The notes beneath the pieces are model-generated. The model searched no databases and was not told the origin of the DNA. It was given only the letters and a program-made list of their open reading frames with translations. Below, piece after piece: positions 33,714 to 42,963 of a stretch of DNA of 64,000 nucleotides (within the stretch, counting starts at the first letter, position 1; every line of letters begins with the position of its first letter). The DNA is taken from the NCBI RefSeq assembly GCF_019112525.1, contig NZ_CP077800.1, positions 806,001 through 870,000 on the forward strand, given 5' to 3'. The DNA is from Modestobacter sp. L9-4. GTDB taxonomy: Bacteria; Actinomycetota; Actinomycetes; Mycobacteriales; Geodermatophilaceae. Made by a program: the position numbers and the translations under genes.

Positions 33714-34648
33714 AGACCGGGCTCGCACGCCCCGGCGCCGAGACGCGCGAGTCCCTCGAGGTCTCCGGCGGCGAAGTCGAACACGGACGACGCCTCGGGG
33801 TACATCAGCTGGGTCGGGTCGCTGACGTGCCCGAGCCCGACCGCGTGACCCAGCTCGTGCAACACGATCGCGCGGGCGACGTCGGCGCCACCGGGCTGGG
33901 CCAGGATGTCGGTGAACTGCGCCGCGTCCAGCGCCACCGACCCGGTCACGTAGACCAGCGGACCGCCGGCGCGCCCCACCGGCGTGCTGCCGCCCAGTCC
34001 GGCGACGTCCGCGGCGAGGTCGGCGTTCTCGGACACCTCGTCCCAGGTGATGAGCAGCGGAGCCCAGCGGTCGCCGTACCGGTCGGGTTGGAAGAGGTCC
34101 CGCGGCTGGCTCGGGGCCTCGTCGGTGGACCCGTCGTAGACGAACTGCAGGCCGGTGACGGCTGAGACGCGGGCGACGGCGTCCGGCACGAGCTGGTCGG
34201 CACCGAACGGCGCGTTGTCCGGGCGGACGACGTAGTGCACCGGGCGGCAGGGGTCGTAGGCGACCGGGGTGACGCCGTCGTCCTGCACGGCCAGGAAGTC
34301 GTACGCGCCAGCGCCCACCGGCGCGAGGGGCGGTGTGCCGAGCGGGTCGTCGGCGGCGTCGACGCCCGGGGTGGGCATGTCGGCCGAGGCGGCCGGCCGC
34401 GCCCCGGGCAGGAGACCGTGGTGGTCGGCCACGACGCCGAGGCTCACCACCGCCACGACCAGGACGGCGGTGCCCAGGCCGGTCCAGTTCCGTCGCCGCC
34501 GCTGCCGGGGCGGTGGGGCCGGTGTCCAGCTCCGCCACTGCTCGACCGCCGGCGCCCGGCCGTCCGCCTCGTCCAGGACCCACTGCGGCACGCGGCCGCT
34601 CGGCGACGTCCGCAGACCGGCCGGCGCCCGTCCTCCCTGCTGCTGCAC
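33710..34648 (-). CDS. Membrane-anchored matrixin-like zinc protease
   Basis: A 312-residue protein, GTG 34648 with GGGGGG just upstream. Residues 1-50 are basic and Pro-rich; one transmembrane helix follows (TGLGTAVLVVAVVSLGVVA). The external domain carries the zinc-binding motif HELGHAVGLGHV and the Met-turn LMYPEAS, as in matrixins (peptidase family M10). Conserved prefixes such as HYVVRPDNAP fit the actinobacterial group of this family. It would cleave an extracellular protein; the substrate is not known. Confidence 0.88.
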   Translation of the reverse strand: MQQQGGRAPAGLRTSPSGRVPQWVLDEADGRAPAVEQWRSWTPAPPPRQRRRRNWTGLGTAVLVVAVVSLGVVADHHGLLPGARPAASADMPTPGVDAADDPLGTPPLAPVGAGAYDFLAVQDDGVTPVAYDPCRPVHYVVRPDNAPFGADQLVPDAVARVSAVTGLQFVYDGSTDEAPSQPRDLFQPDRYGDRWAPLLITWDEVSENADLAADVAGLGGSTPVGRAGGPLVYVTGSVALDAAQFTDILAQPGGADVARAIVLHELGHAVGLGHVSDPTQLMYPEASSVFDFAAGDLEGLARLGAGACEPGL

Positions 34649-34694
34649 GTTCCCCCCGTGGTCGATCGTCTGCGTCGTGCGGACTGCGTGGCGC

Positions 34695-36476
34695 TCAGCC
34701 GGCGGCGGCGAGCGGCCGGGGGGCGAGCGGCTGCAGGCCGAGCGACCGGGCGGCGAGCGCTGCGGCCAGCTGGGGCAGCGGCACCGGACGGCCGTGCAGC
34801 CAGCCCTGGCCGAAGGTGCAGCCCACACTGCGCAGCAGGTCGTCCTGCTCGGCGGTCTCGATGCCCTCGGCGACGACGTCGAGGCCGAGCGCTCCGGCGA
34901 GGCCGACGATGCTGCGCAGCATCTGCCCACGGCGCGCCGAGCTGGTGACGGTGGCGGTGAAGGACGAATCGACCTTGAGGACGTCGACGGGCAGGGTGTC
35001 GAGCCGACTGAACGACGAGTAGCCGGTGCCGAAGTCGTCCAGCGCGATCCGGATGCCCAGGGCGCGCAGGGCGTGCAGGGTGGCGACGGCGACCTCGGAG
35101 TCGGCCTCCAGCAGGCTCTCGGTCACCTCGAGCACCAGCTCCTCGGCCGGCCAGCCGGTCTCCTCGAGGACGGCGGCGACGCGTGCGGGGTAGCGGGGGT
35201 CGCAGAGCTCGAGCCCGGACACGTTGACGCCCAGCCGCAGCTGCCGGCCGCTCTGCCGACGCAGGGCGGTGAGCTGGGCGCAGGCCGCGCGCAGCACGTG
35301 CTCACCGAGCGCGCCGATGAGGCCGTGCTGCTCGGCGACGGTGATGAACTCCAGCGGCGGCACCGCACCCAGCTCGGGGTGGGTCCAGCGGGCCAGCGCC
35401 TCGACACCGACGACGTCGCCGGAGCCCAGGTCCACGATCGGCTGGAAGTGCACGGCGATCCTGCTGGCGGCCACGGCCGCGGCCAGGTCGCGGGCCAGGT
35501 CCCAGTCGGAGTCGACGCCGTCTAGCTCGCATCGGCCACGTCCGGCGTCCTTGGCGGCGTAGAGCGCCTGGTCGGCGCGGCGCATGAGCTGGGCGGCGCT
35601 GTCGCCGACCCGGTGCTCGGCCACCCCGACCGACATCCGGACGCCGGGGTGCTCGGCGCACAGCCGGCGGACCAGCTCCAGGGCGGCCGGACCGGCGAGC
35701 CCGGGCAGCAGCAGCGCGAACTCGTCGCCGCCGTGCCGGGCGAACACGGCGCGGGAGGGCAGCGCCCGGGTCCAGGCGTCGGCGACCTGGCACAGCAGCG
35801 CGTCACCGGCGCCGTGGCCGCGGGTGTCGTTGACGGCCTTGAAGTGGTCGAGGTCCAGCAGCGCCGCGGACAGCCGGTCACCGCTGCGCGGCAGGTCGGT
35901 CAGCAGCTGCTGCAGCGCCTCGTCCAGGCCGCGCCGGTTGGCCAGCCCGGTGAGCGGGTCGCGGCCGGCGTCGGCGGCGCGCAGGACCAGGACGCGGGTG
36001 GCCACGGCGAGCGCGACCACGACGGAGTCCAACGCCAGCGCGGTCGGCAGGCTGACGCTGTCCTGCACCATCAGCGCGACGGTGACCCCGGCCAGCCCGA
36101 GGAGCATGTGCGCCCCGGCGACGACGAGGTTGAACAGCAGGACGGCGTCCATGACGGTGAAGGCGATGATCGCGGCGCAGGCCACGGCGGTGCCGGAGTC
36201 CGGGGACAGGAACACGCCGGTGCTGATGAGCCCGGCGGCCGAGCCGATGGGCAGGTGGAAGGCGTTGCGGCTCCAGCGCCGGCCCCACCGGAAGACGACG
36301 CCCGAGGACAGCAGCGCGCTGACCGACATGCCGATCAGCACCGCCCGCGGCGTCCCGACCAGGTGGCCGCCCCAGGTGATGAGCAGCCCGGCGAGCCCGC
36401 CGACCAGGTAGAAGACGGCGACCATGGCGGCCAGCGATCTCGGCGTGGCTCCCTCGGGGGCGCGCAGCAGGTTCAC
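34695..36476 (-). CDS. Membrane GGDEF-EAL c-di-GMP turnover protein (paralogue 2)
   Basis: About 593 residues from GTG 36476 (VNLLRAPEGATPRS). The layout is the same as the protein at 27416: six or so N-terminal helices, GGDEF with RHGGDEFALLLPG, and EAL with VVGVEALARWTHP and DDFGTGYSSFSRLDTLPVD. The PSRAVFARH stretch before GGDEF lacks the RxxD inhibitory site. Both catalytic domains look intact. The membrane domain differs enough from its paralogues that it probably senses a different signal. Confidence 0.9.
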   Translation of the reverse strand: MNLLRAPEGATPRSLAAMVAVFYLVGGLAGLLITWGGHLVGTPRAVLIGMSVSALLSSGVVFRWGRRWSRNAFHLPIGSAAGLISTGVFLSPDSGTAVACAAIIAFTVMDAVLLFNLVVAGAHMLLGLAGVTVALMVQDSVSLPTALALDSVVVALAVATRVLVLRAADAGRDPLTGLANRRGLDEALQQLLTDLPRSGDRLSAALLDLDHFKAVNDTRGHGAGDALLCQVADAWTRALPSRAVFARHGGDEFALLLPGLAGPAALELVRRLCAEHPGVRMSVGVAEHRVGDSAAQLMRRADQALYAAKDAGRGRCELDGVDSDWDLARDLAAAVAASRIAVHFQPIVDLGSGDVVGVEALARWTHPELGAVPPLEFITVAEQHGLIGALGEHVLRAACAQLTALRRQSGRQLRLGVNVSGLELCDPRYPARVAAVLEETGWPAEELVLEVTESLLEADSEVAVATLHALRALGIRIALDDFGTGYSSFSRLDTLPVDVLKVDSSFTATVTSSARRGQMLRSIVGLAGALGLDVVAEGIETAEQDDLLRSVGCTFGQGWLHGRPVPLPQLAAALAARSLGLQPLAPRPLAAAG

Positions 36477-36561
36477 CTGGTTGCACTCGGTGTCTGCGCG
36501 GTGCTGCTTGACCGTCCGGGGCGGGACGGCGGGCGCGACTGGCCCGTCCGGGTGAGACCGG

Positions 36562-37545
36562 TCAGGAGGTGGCGCGGCCGGCGCGGTCGCCGTCGAGCAC
36601 GCTGCGCCCGCGACCACCGGCCTTGGCGGCGTACAGCGCACGGTCGGCGCGGCGCATGAGCTGCGAGCCGGTCTCGCCGGGGCGGTGCTCGGCGACGCCG
36701 ACCGACAGCCCGATCCCGGGGTGCAGCGTGCTGACCCGGCGCACCAGGGCCAGGGCGTCGGCGCCGCTCATCGCGGGCAGCAGCAGTGAGAACTCGTCGC
36801 CGCCGTGCCGCGCGAGGACGGCGTCCGTGGGGAGCTCGGCGCGCCAGACGTCGGCGACCTGGCAGAGCATGCGGTCCCCGGCCTGGTGCCCGGCGGTGTC
36901 GTTGATCTGCTTGAAGTGGTCGAGGTCCAGCAGCGCCGCGGACAGCTGCGCACCGCCGCGGGCGACGGCGGTCATCAGCTCGTCGAGCGCCTCGTCGAAG
37001 CCCAGCCGGTTGTGCAGCCCGGTCAGCGGGTCGCGGCTGGCGCCGGAGGCCCGGAGCACCAGCGCCCGGGCGACGTAGGCGAGAGCCAGCACGATGACGT
37101 CCAGGGCCAGCGCGGTGCGCGGATCGACCTCGGGGTGTGAGACCAGCGCGGCGGTGACCACGGTGAGGGCGAATGCCAGGTGACCGAGGGCCTGCGGGAG
37201 CTGGAAGAAGTAGCAGGCGTCGACCGAGACCAGCGTGATGAGGGCCGCGGCGAGGACGGCGGTGGGGGCGTCCGGGCTCGCCAGGACGGCGATGCCGATC
37301 AGCCCGGCCGCCAGCCCCACCGGGAGGTGGAAGAGGTCGCGCGGCCAGCGCGGGCCGAAGAAGCCCACCACCGCCGCGGCGGTGAGCGCGATGAGCGAGA
37401 GCGCGAAGAGCACGCCGCGCCCGGTGCCGTGCGTGGCGCCCGAGGCGCCCAGCAGACCGGCGACGCCGCCGGCGAGGTAGAAGACGCTGAGGACGTTGGC
37501 CATCACGCGCGGGGTCGCCACCGCCGGCGCCACAGTCCTGTCCAC
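36562..37545 (-). CDS. Membrane diguanylate cyclase (GGDEF only, paralogue 3)
   Basis: About 327 residues from GTG 37545 (VDRTVAPAVATPR). The membrane domain and GGDEF domain match the two neighbouring paralogues (RHGGDEFSLLLPA), but the protein stops after the GGDEF domain at DRAGRATS, where the others continue into an EAL domain. No degraded EAL remnant is seen in the 86-base gap to the next gene. LPTDAVLARH precedes the motif, so the RxxD site is absent. It is probably a dedicated c-di-GMP synthase. Confidence 0.88.
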   Translation of the reverse strand: MDRTVAPAVATPRVMANVLSVFYLAGGVAGLLGASGATHGTGRGVLFALSLIALTAAAVVGFFGPRWPRDLFHLPVGLAAGLIGIAVLASPDAPTAVLAAALITLVSVDACYFFQLPQALGHLAFALTVVTAALVSHPEVDPRTALALDVIVLALAYVARALVLRASGASRDPLTGLHNRLGFDEALDELMTAVARGGAQLSAALLDLDHFKQINDTAGHQAGDRMLCQVADVWRAELPTDAVLARHGGDEFSLLLPAMSGADALALVRRVSTLHPGIGLSVGVAEHRPGETGSQLMRRADRALYAAKAGGRGRSVLDGDRAGRATS

Positions 37546-37686
37546 GGGACGATCATCGACCTGCGCCGCCGCGCGCACGACCTGTGGAACTCGGGAGTGC
37601 CGTTGTCTCACCCGCCTGGGCGACCCCGGGTCCGCCACCGACCAGTCGCTCCCCTCATTGGGCAGTCGTACGGTGCTCCAGCTCAC

Positions 37687-37723
37687 CTCCCGGTGGCCGA
37701 CGTCGTCGGCCGGCCACCGGGAG
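37687..37723 (-). terminator. 12-bp hairpin terminator
   Basis: CTCCCGGTGGCC (37687-37698) and GGCCACCGGGAG (37712-37723) lie just after the DUF1524 gene stop at 37727 in its direction of transcription. Confidence 0.8.
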
Positions 37724-37726
37724 TCC

Positions 37727-39574
37727 TCACTTCTCGCAGGCCACGCCGTCACCGTCGCGGTCGAGCTTCCTGCTGTAGCCGGGCTCGCCGGCGTAGATCG
37801 GCGCGGCACCCGCGGCCTTTACCTCGCTGCAGTTGGCGTACGAGGTGCTCACCGGCTCGGGGTCCTCGACCGGCTCGGGCTCCACGACGGGCTCGGGCTC
37901 GGGCGCCGGCTCCGGCTCGGGCGTGGGGGCCGGAGCGGGGGCGACGATGACCGGCGCCGGGGCGGGAGCGGGCGCCGGCTTGGGCGCGGGCTGAGCGCTC
38001 GTCCTCGGCGCAGGAGCCGGAGTGGGCGTCGCGACCGGAGCCGGCGCGGCCGTCGTCCGGGCTGGGACGTTCGCGACGACGCCGCCGGGCAGCGGCTCGG
38101 CCGGGCAGGAGGACAGCACGGTCGCCATGGCGTTGTGCTCGGCCTGCGTCGTCCAGAGCCCGTAGCTCACCTTGACCGCGACCTGCCGGGCGACATAGGC
38201 GCAGCGGTAGCTCTTGTTCGGTGGCAGCCAGGTCGCGGCGTCGCCGTCCCCCTTCTGCATGTTCAGCGGGCCGTCGACGGCGAGCAGGTTGAGCGGGTCG
38301 TTGGCGAGGGCGGTGCGCCGGGCGGCGTCGAGCGCCTGCGCGCCGGTCTGCCAGGCGTTGGAGAGCGCGACGACGTGGTCGATCTGCACGGCGGCGCTGG
38401 TGTCCTGGCCGCGCACGAAGCTGATGGCCTTCCCGGAGTACGGGTCGGCGAGCTGGCCGGAGACGACGACGCAGTCGTGGGTGCCCGGCTTGAACGCCTC
38501 CGCCGTCAGGTCGCGCCCGAGCACGTCGTTGCGGGTGTCGCAGCCGTTGCGGTCGACGTCGGTCCAGGCGGCGCCGAACTGGTCGCGGCTGTAGCCGGTC
38601 TTCGGTGCGCGTCCCTTGACCGGGACGGCGGCCAGTGCGGCGAGGGCGGTGGTGGGCTGAGCGGTCTCGACGGCGGTCTGGGCCGCTGTGTCGCCGAGGA
38701 GCCCGGTCGCGAGGTCCGACGCCGCAGCAGGCGTCGCCTCCTCGGTCTCGGCGACGAGCAGCTGCGCCTCGGCGGCCATGGTGGCGGCCTCGGTGTCGAG
38801 GGCCGGTGCGGCGACCAGCGCGCTCGGCGGCGGGGCGGCGACCGTGGTCACCGGAGCCTCGGCCGGGAGCGTGGCGCCGCCGATCATCAGGGCCACCAGG
38901 CCCGCGGCAGCGACGATCCCACCGACGCGGCGGGAGGCGATGTGCGCCCAGTGGGCGCCGCCACGGACGGCCGCCAGCACCCCGACGACGAGGACCGCGA
39001 GACCGAGCACGGACATCGCTCCGCCGAACCCGCTGTCGACGGCGCCGAAGACGACGAGCGCGAGGACCAGGGCTGCGATGACGGCAAGCCGGGTCGACGG
39101 ACGCCGCGTGGTGCCCACGGCGGAAGCCCCGGCCGGCGGCACCGGGTACTGCACCGTCGCCTGCTGCGGCATCGGGTACTGCACCGTCGCCTGCATCGGC
39201 ACCACGGGCGGCGGGCCGGCCGGTCCGCCGGTCACGCCACGGCGGAAGGAGTCGAGAAGCGCCATCGGGTCCGTGGCGTCGAACGGGAGCCGGACGTCCC
39301 GGGAGCGGACGACGGCGCCCGGCATCGCGGCCGTCAGCTCCCGCGTCGACGCGCTGGCGGCGGTCAGGCCGAAGTTGTCGACGTAGAGGGTGGCGCCCCG
39401 GCCGGCGGGGGTGTCGAGGACCAGCCGCAGGTACTTGGCGTCCCCCTCGGGCGCCAGCACGACGTAGCCGAGCTGGACGGCGTGGTCGACGACCGCGCCG
39501 ACCGGGCTGGCCGGGTTGTTCTGCGCCCAGCGGGCCAGGCGCTCCTCGACCGCTGATGGACGTGCTGACGACAT
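37727..39574 (-). CDS. Membrane DUF1524 HNH-type nuclease with C-terminal Excalibur domain
   Basis: A 615-residue protein. Residues 1-100 form an unrecognised N-terminal domain (WAQNNPASPVGAVVDHAVQLGY). Three hydrophobic segments follow at about 155-225. The DUF1524 domain has SGKAISFVRG, QIDHVVALSNAWQTGAQ, and NDPLNLLAVDGPLNMQKGDGD, with the DHV and N-N pattern of His-Me nucleases. A long Pro/Ala/Glu linker leads to the Excalibur calcium-binding domain: YANCSEVKAAGAAPIY then DRDGDGVACEK. DUF1524-Excalibur proteins are usually secreted or surface nucleases of actinobacteria. The start ATG 39574 has GGGGG upstream. Confidence 0.88.
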   Translation of the reverse strand: MSSARPSAVEERLARWAQNNPASPVGAVVDHAVQLGYVVLAPEGDAKYLRLVLDTPAGRGATLYVDNFGLTAASASTRELTAAMPGAVVRSRDVRLPFDATDPMALLDSFRRGVTGGPAGPPPVVPMQATVQYPMPQQATVQYPVPPAGASAVGTTRRPSTRLAVIAALVLALVVFGAVDSGFGGAMSVLGLAVLVVGVLAAVRGGAHWAHIASRRVGGIVAAAGLVALMIGGATLPAEAPVTTVAAPPPSALVAAPALDTEAATMAAEAQLLVAETEEATPAAASDLATGLLGDTAAQTAVETAQPTTALAALAAVPVKGRAPKTGYSRDQFGAAWTDVDRNGCDTRNDVLGRDLTAEAFKPGTHDCVVVSGQLADPYSGKAISFVRGQDTSAAVQIDHVVALSNAWQTGAQALDAARRTALANDPLNLLAVDGPLNMQKGDGDAATWLPPNKSYRCAYVARQVAVKVSYGLWTTQAEHNAMATVLSSCPAEPLPGGVVANVPARTTAAPAPVATPTPAPAPRTSAQPAPKPAPAPAPAPVIVAPAPAPTPEPEPAPEPEPVVEPEPVEDPEPVSTSYANCSEVKAAGAAPIYAGEPGYSRKLDRDGDGVACEK

Positions 39575-39694
39575 TCCGGACCCCCGTTGGCGATGCAGTG
39601 AACCGGCTCATCGTGTGCCGGATCGCGGCGTCCACCAGCGAGGACATGCGGGTCACCGCTCCGCCGTCCGCTGCGCCGTCCCACCCGTCTCCCG

Positions 39695-39729
39695 GGCCCC
39701 ACCAGGGACGGGTCCGCCCTGGTGGGGCC
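39695..39729 (-). terminator. 13-bp hairpin terminator of the permease gene
   Basis: GGCCCCACCAGGG (39695-39707) pairs perfectly with CCCTGGTGGGGCC (39717-39729), 10 bases beyond the permease stop at 39739. Confidence 0.85.
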
Positions 39730-39738
39730 AGTAGGCGA

Positions 39739-41232
39739 TCAGGTCATCGGCGTGCTCACGGGCTCGCCGGTCTCGGCGACCGCACCGTGCAGGCCGCCGG
39801 TCATCGCGTACTCCTCCTCCGGGCTCAGCACGAGCCGGTGCCGCCCGAAGCGCGCGAATCCGATCAGCCCGAGCAGGAAGACGACGAGGATGGCGACGAT
39901 CGCCGGTCGGTAGTCCTCGTTGGTCATGACCCCGATGAAGATCAGCGTCGCGATGACCCCGGCGAACACCGCCCCCGGGACGCCGACCGGGCTCTTGTAC
40001 GGCCGCTCGGCGTTCGGGTACTTCCGGCGCAGGAGCACGTAGCTGACCATCTGCAGCACGTAGGCGATGACCGCGCCCCAGACGGCGATGTTGAGCACGA
40101 TGCTGCCCGCGGCGTCCCCACCGAACTGGACACCGAGCAGGGCCACGAAGCCGATGACGGCGCCGACGAGCAGGGCCGCCCACGGGGTCTTGCGGGTGCC
40201 GGTGACCGACAGCGCCTTGGGGTAGTAGCCGGCGCGGGAGAGCGAGTAGATGTTGCGGCCGTAGGCGTACATGATCCCCTGCAGCGAGGCGAGCAGCCCG
40301 ATCAGCGCGAAGGCCGACAGGACGGCCGCGACGTCGCTGTTGGGCAGGATCGCGCGAAACCCGTCGAGCAGCGGCTCCCCGGACTCCCCGATCGCGGCCG
40401 ACCCGGTGACGGCGGGGTTGAGCACGATGACGACGGCGCCGCTGGCGATGAGGGTGAACATCCCGCACATGCCGGCCCTGGGGATGTCGCGGGCCGGGGT
40501 GTGCGCCTCCTCGGCGGTGAGCGGCAGCTCCTCGATGCCGAGGAACAGCCACATCGCGAACGGCAGCGCGAGCACGACCTGCCACCAGCCGTGCGGCAGG
40601 AAGGTGGAGTTGCCCGGGTCGGGCTCGATGTCGAAGAGGCTGCCGAAGTCCAGCGCCCCGGAGAACAGCGCCATCACGCCGAAGACGGCGATCACGCCGA
40701 GGGACAGGACGGCGACGACGGTGGCGACCTTGAACGACAGCTCGGCGCCGGAGACGTTCACCGCGAGGAAGACGGCGTAGAGGATCACCCACCAGATCCA
40801 CGCGGGCATCGACAGCCCGAAGAGCTCGTCGGTGATGCCGTCGGCGTAGGTGGCGGAGAAGTAGACGACGACGCCGGTGGTGGCGACGTACTCGATGGTC
40901 TCGGCCAGGCCGGTGATGAACCCGCCCCACGGCCCCATCGCGGCGCGGGCGAAGGAGTAGGCGCCGCCGGTGTGCGGCATCGCGGCCGACATCTCGCTGA
41001 TGCTGGCGATCATCGCCAGGTACATCGCCGTGACGATGACGCAGGCGACGAGGAACCCGCCCCACCCGGCACCCAGGACGCCGACGTTCCAGCCGGAGAA
41101 GTCACCGGAGATGACGGCGGCGACGCCCATCCCCCACAGTCCCCAGAACCCGGCGGTGCGGCCGAGGCCGCGCTTCTCGAAGTAGCCCTCGTCCGCGGCG
41201 GCGTAGGTGACGCCGTTCTTGGCACTGGTCAT
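39739..41232 (-). CDS. APC-family permease, ethanolamine (Eat) type
   Basis: A 497-residue protein with about 12 hydrophobic helices. ATG 41232 has GGGAG 5 bases upstream. APC hallmarks are GMGVAAVISGDFSGWNVG at helix 1, EMSAAMPHTGGAYSFARAAMGP in two parts, and GLAETIEYVATTGVVVYF. The last segment with the Glu-Tyr pair and the helix 1 sequence fit the ethanolamine/amino-acid permease subgroup. There are no eut enzymes nearby, so substrate assignment is inference. It is monocistronic with its own terminator. Confidence 0.88.
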   Translation of the reverse strand: MTSAKNGVTYAAADEGYFEKRGLGRTAGFWGLWGMGVAAVISGDFSGWNVGVLGAGWGGFLVACVIVTAMYLAMIASISEMSAAMPHTGGAYSFARAAMGPWGGFITGLAETIEYVATTGVVVYFSATYADGITDELFGLSMPAWIWWVILYAVFLAVNVSGAELSFKVATVVAVLSLGVIAVFGVMALFSGALDFGSLFDIEPDPGNSTFLPHGWWQVVLALPFAMWLFLGIEELPLTAEEAHTPARDIPRAGMCGMFTLIASGAVVIVLNPAVTGSAAIGESGEPLLDGFRAILPNSDVAAVLSAFALIGLLASLQGIMYAYGRNIYSLSRAGYYPKALSVTGTRKTPWAALLVGAVIGFVALLGVQFGGDAAGSIVLNIAVWGAVIAYVLQMVSYVLLRRKYPNAERPYKSPVGVPGAVFAGVIATLIFIGVMTNEDYRPAIVAILVVFLLGLIGFARFGRHRLVLSPEEEYAMTGGLHGAVAETGEPVSTPMT

Positions 41233-41384
41233 GCGCACTCCCTGGTCAGCGACTCGTGGCCGCGGACGCTAGGGCTGCGCCGTCCCGCGTTGGTGTCAGC
41301 TGTGCGACGCCGGAGGAACGTCTCCGTGTCCGGCGACGCACGCCGCGGCCCTCCGCAGTGGGGGCGCGTGCACCCGTCGTCCGG

Positions 41385-42008
41385 TCACCGCTCGAGACCG
41401 TGGTGGCGCTGCGCGCAGTCGGCGCAGACCCCGCGATACCCGGCGAACTCCTCGGGTGGGTGCGGCTCCCGGCAGACCGGGCACCAGCGGAAGCTGCGCC
41501 GGCGCGCACGGGCGATCTCGTCGGCTGCCTGGGCCAGCCAGTCGGGGGCGCACAGCAAGTCGTCCCGACTGAACACCCGGCCCTCGTCATGGACGTCGGG
41601 GAGCTCGCCAGCGGTGACCGCGCGGAGCACGACCATCCCGCCCCCGACCCCGAGCGCGACCTGGGCGGGGCGGCCGCTGACGAACCAGGCCATCCCGCCA
41701 TCCGCGTCGTCCGCCCGCCGCCAGCCCGTGCCCACCGCCGCGACGACGTCCTCGGGGCGGACACCGATGAGGTCGGCGAGCTCCTGCTCGTCGGTGGTCG
41801 GGTCGTCGGGAGACCCTCACTCGTACGCACATGCCCGGCAGCGGAACTCCGGCTGACCGTCGACCACCACGCACCCGCAGAGCACGACCAGCCCGCGCTC
41901 GGCGGCCCGGAGCAGCCCGGGGTCCGGCAGGCCGGGGACGACGCGGACCGCGTCCTCCATGCCGCACTTCGGGCACACCTGTCCGCGGACCACCCCGACC
42001 TCGCCCAC
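41385..42008 (-). pseudogene. Zinc-ribbon protein interrupted by an in-frame TGA
   Basis: GTG 42008 has AGGAGG 5 bases upstream. The frame encodes a zinc ribbon (CPKCG ... CRACAYE) and then stops at TGA (41817-41819). The same frame continues without a start codon through GSPDDPTTDEQELADLIGV, a plausible helix, down to RSFRWCPVCREPHPPEEF and a second Cys pair at 41385. If the TGA were TGG, the first ribbon would end CAYEWG, the canonical form of such ribbons. A single G-to-A change is therefore likely; two genes (41817-42008 and 41385-41735) are the alternative. A truncated relative of the C-terminal part lies at 47772. Confidence 0.6.
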
Positions 42009-42090
42009 CCGTACCTCCTGCCGAGATCGCCCCCGTTACCGTGCGCCCCGCGAACCTGGCACGGGCGTCCGACAGTTCCGCCGATGCGGT

Positions 42091-42963
42091 TCAGCCGGCG
42101 ATGCGCTGCACGATCCGCCGCGTCGCCGCGCGGCCCTCCGGCGTCGGGGTCAGCGGGTAGACGTGGACGGCGCCCTCGCACACCTCCGCGTGCCCGAGGA
42201 CGCCGGCGGCCCGAGCCCGCTCGATGAGCAGCCGGCCGTCGGGCAGGCCGATCTCGTGCGTGCCGACGTAGACGTCGATCGGTGCGAGCCCGGCGAGCTG
42301 TCCGTTGCCCGGGCTGAGCCGCGGCTGCGTCGGGTCGTCACCACCGGCCCACGCCTCCCCCGCCACCCGCAGCCCCACGCTGGACAGCCACGGGTCGTGC
42401 GCCTCGACGGCCGGGAGGCCGGAGTGGCTCAGCGTCAGGTCCAGCCACGGGGATAGCAGCACGATGCGCTCGGGCTGCGGCAGGCCGGCGTCGGGCAGCG
42501 TCTGCGCCAGGCCGAGCGCGAGCCCCCCACCGGCGGAGTCACCGGCGATCGTCACGCCGTCCGCGTCGTCCAGCAGTTGGCGGTAGACCTCGGTGACGAA
42601 CGGATAGGCGTCCCGGTGGGTGTGCTGCGGGGCGAGCCCGTAGTGCGGCACCTCGACCCGCAGGCCGGCATCGGCGAGCGCGCCGATCAGCGCCCAGTGC
42701 TGCGGGGCGATGCCGCTGACGTACGAGCCGCCGTGCACGTAGAGGACGGCGCGCTGCGGCGTCCGGCCGCGCGGCAGCACGGTGTGCACCTCGAAGCCGT
42801 TCAGCTGCCGGCTACGGACGTCGCGCTGCTTCCGCAAGCGGGCCGGCGGCTCGGTGCTCGCCTTCGGGGCGGCGAGCCGCTTCCGGGCTCGGGCCACCGT
42901 GGCCATCCGCGGCTTGAAGGCCAGCCGCATGGCGACCTCGAGCGCACGCATCAGCAGGCTCAC
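42091..42963 (-). CDS. HSL-family alpha/beta hydrolase (esterase/lipase)
   Basis: A 290-residue protein, GTG 42963 overlapping the upstream stop by 4 bases. It has the hormone-sensitive-lipase motif HGGSYVSG as oxyanion hole, nucleophile Ser in IAGDSAGGGLALG, acid in THEIGLPDG region and a late His in VHVYPL. The substrate would be a short- to medium-chain ester. It forms a two-gene operon with a VOC-fold protein, which suggests a shared detoxification or catabolic task. Confidence 0.88.
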   Translation of the reverse strand: MSLLMRALEVAMRLAFKPRMATVARARKRLAAPKASTEPPARLRKQRDVRSRQLNGFEVHTVLPRGRTPQRAVLYVHGGSYVSGIAPQHWALIGALADAGLRVEVPHYGLAPQHTHRDAYPFVTEVYRQLLDDADGVTIAGDSAGGGLALGLAQTLPDAGLPQPERIVLLSPWLDLTLSHSGLPAVEAHDPWLSSVGLRVAGEAWAGGDDPTQPRLSPGNGQLAGLAPIDVYVGTHEIGLPDGRLLIERARAAGVLGHAEVCEGAVHVYPLTPTPEGRAATRRIVQRIAG

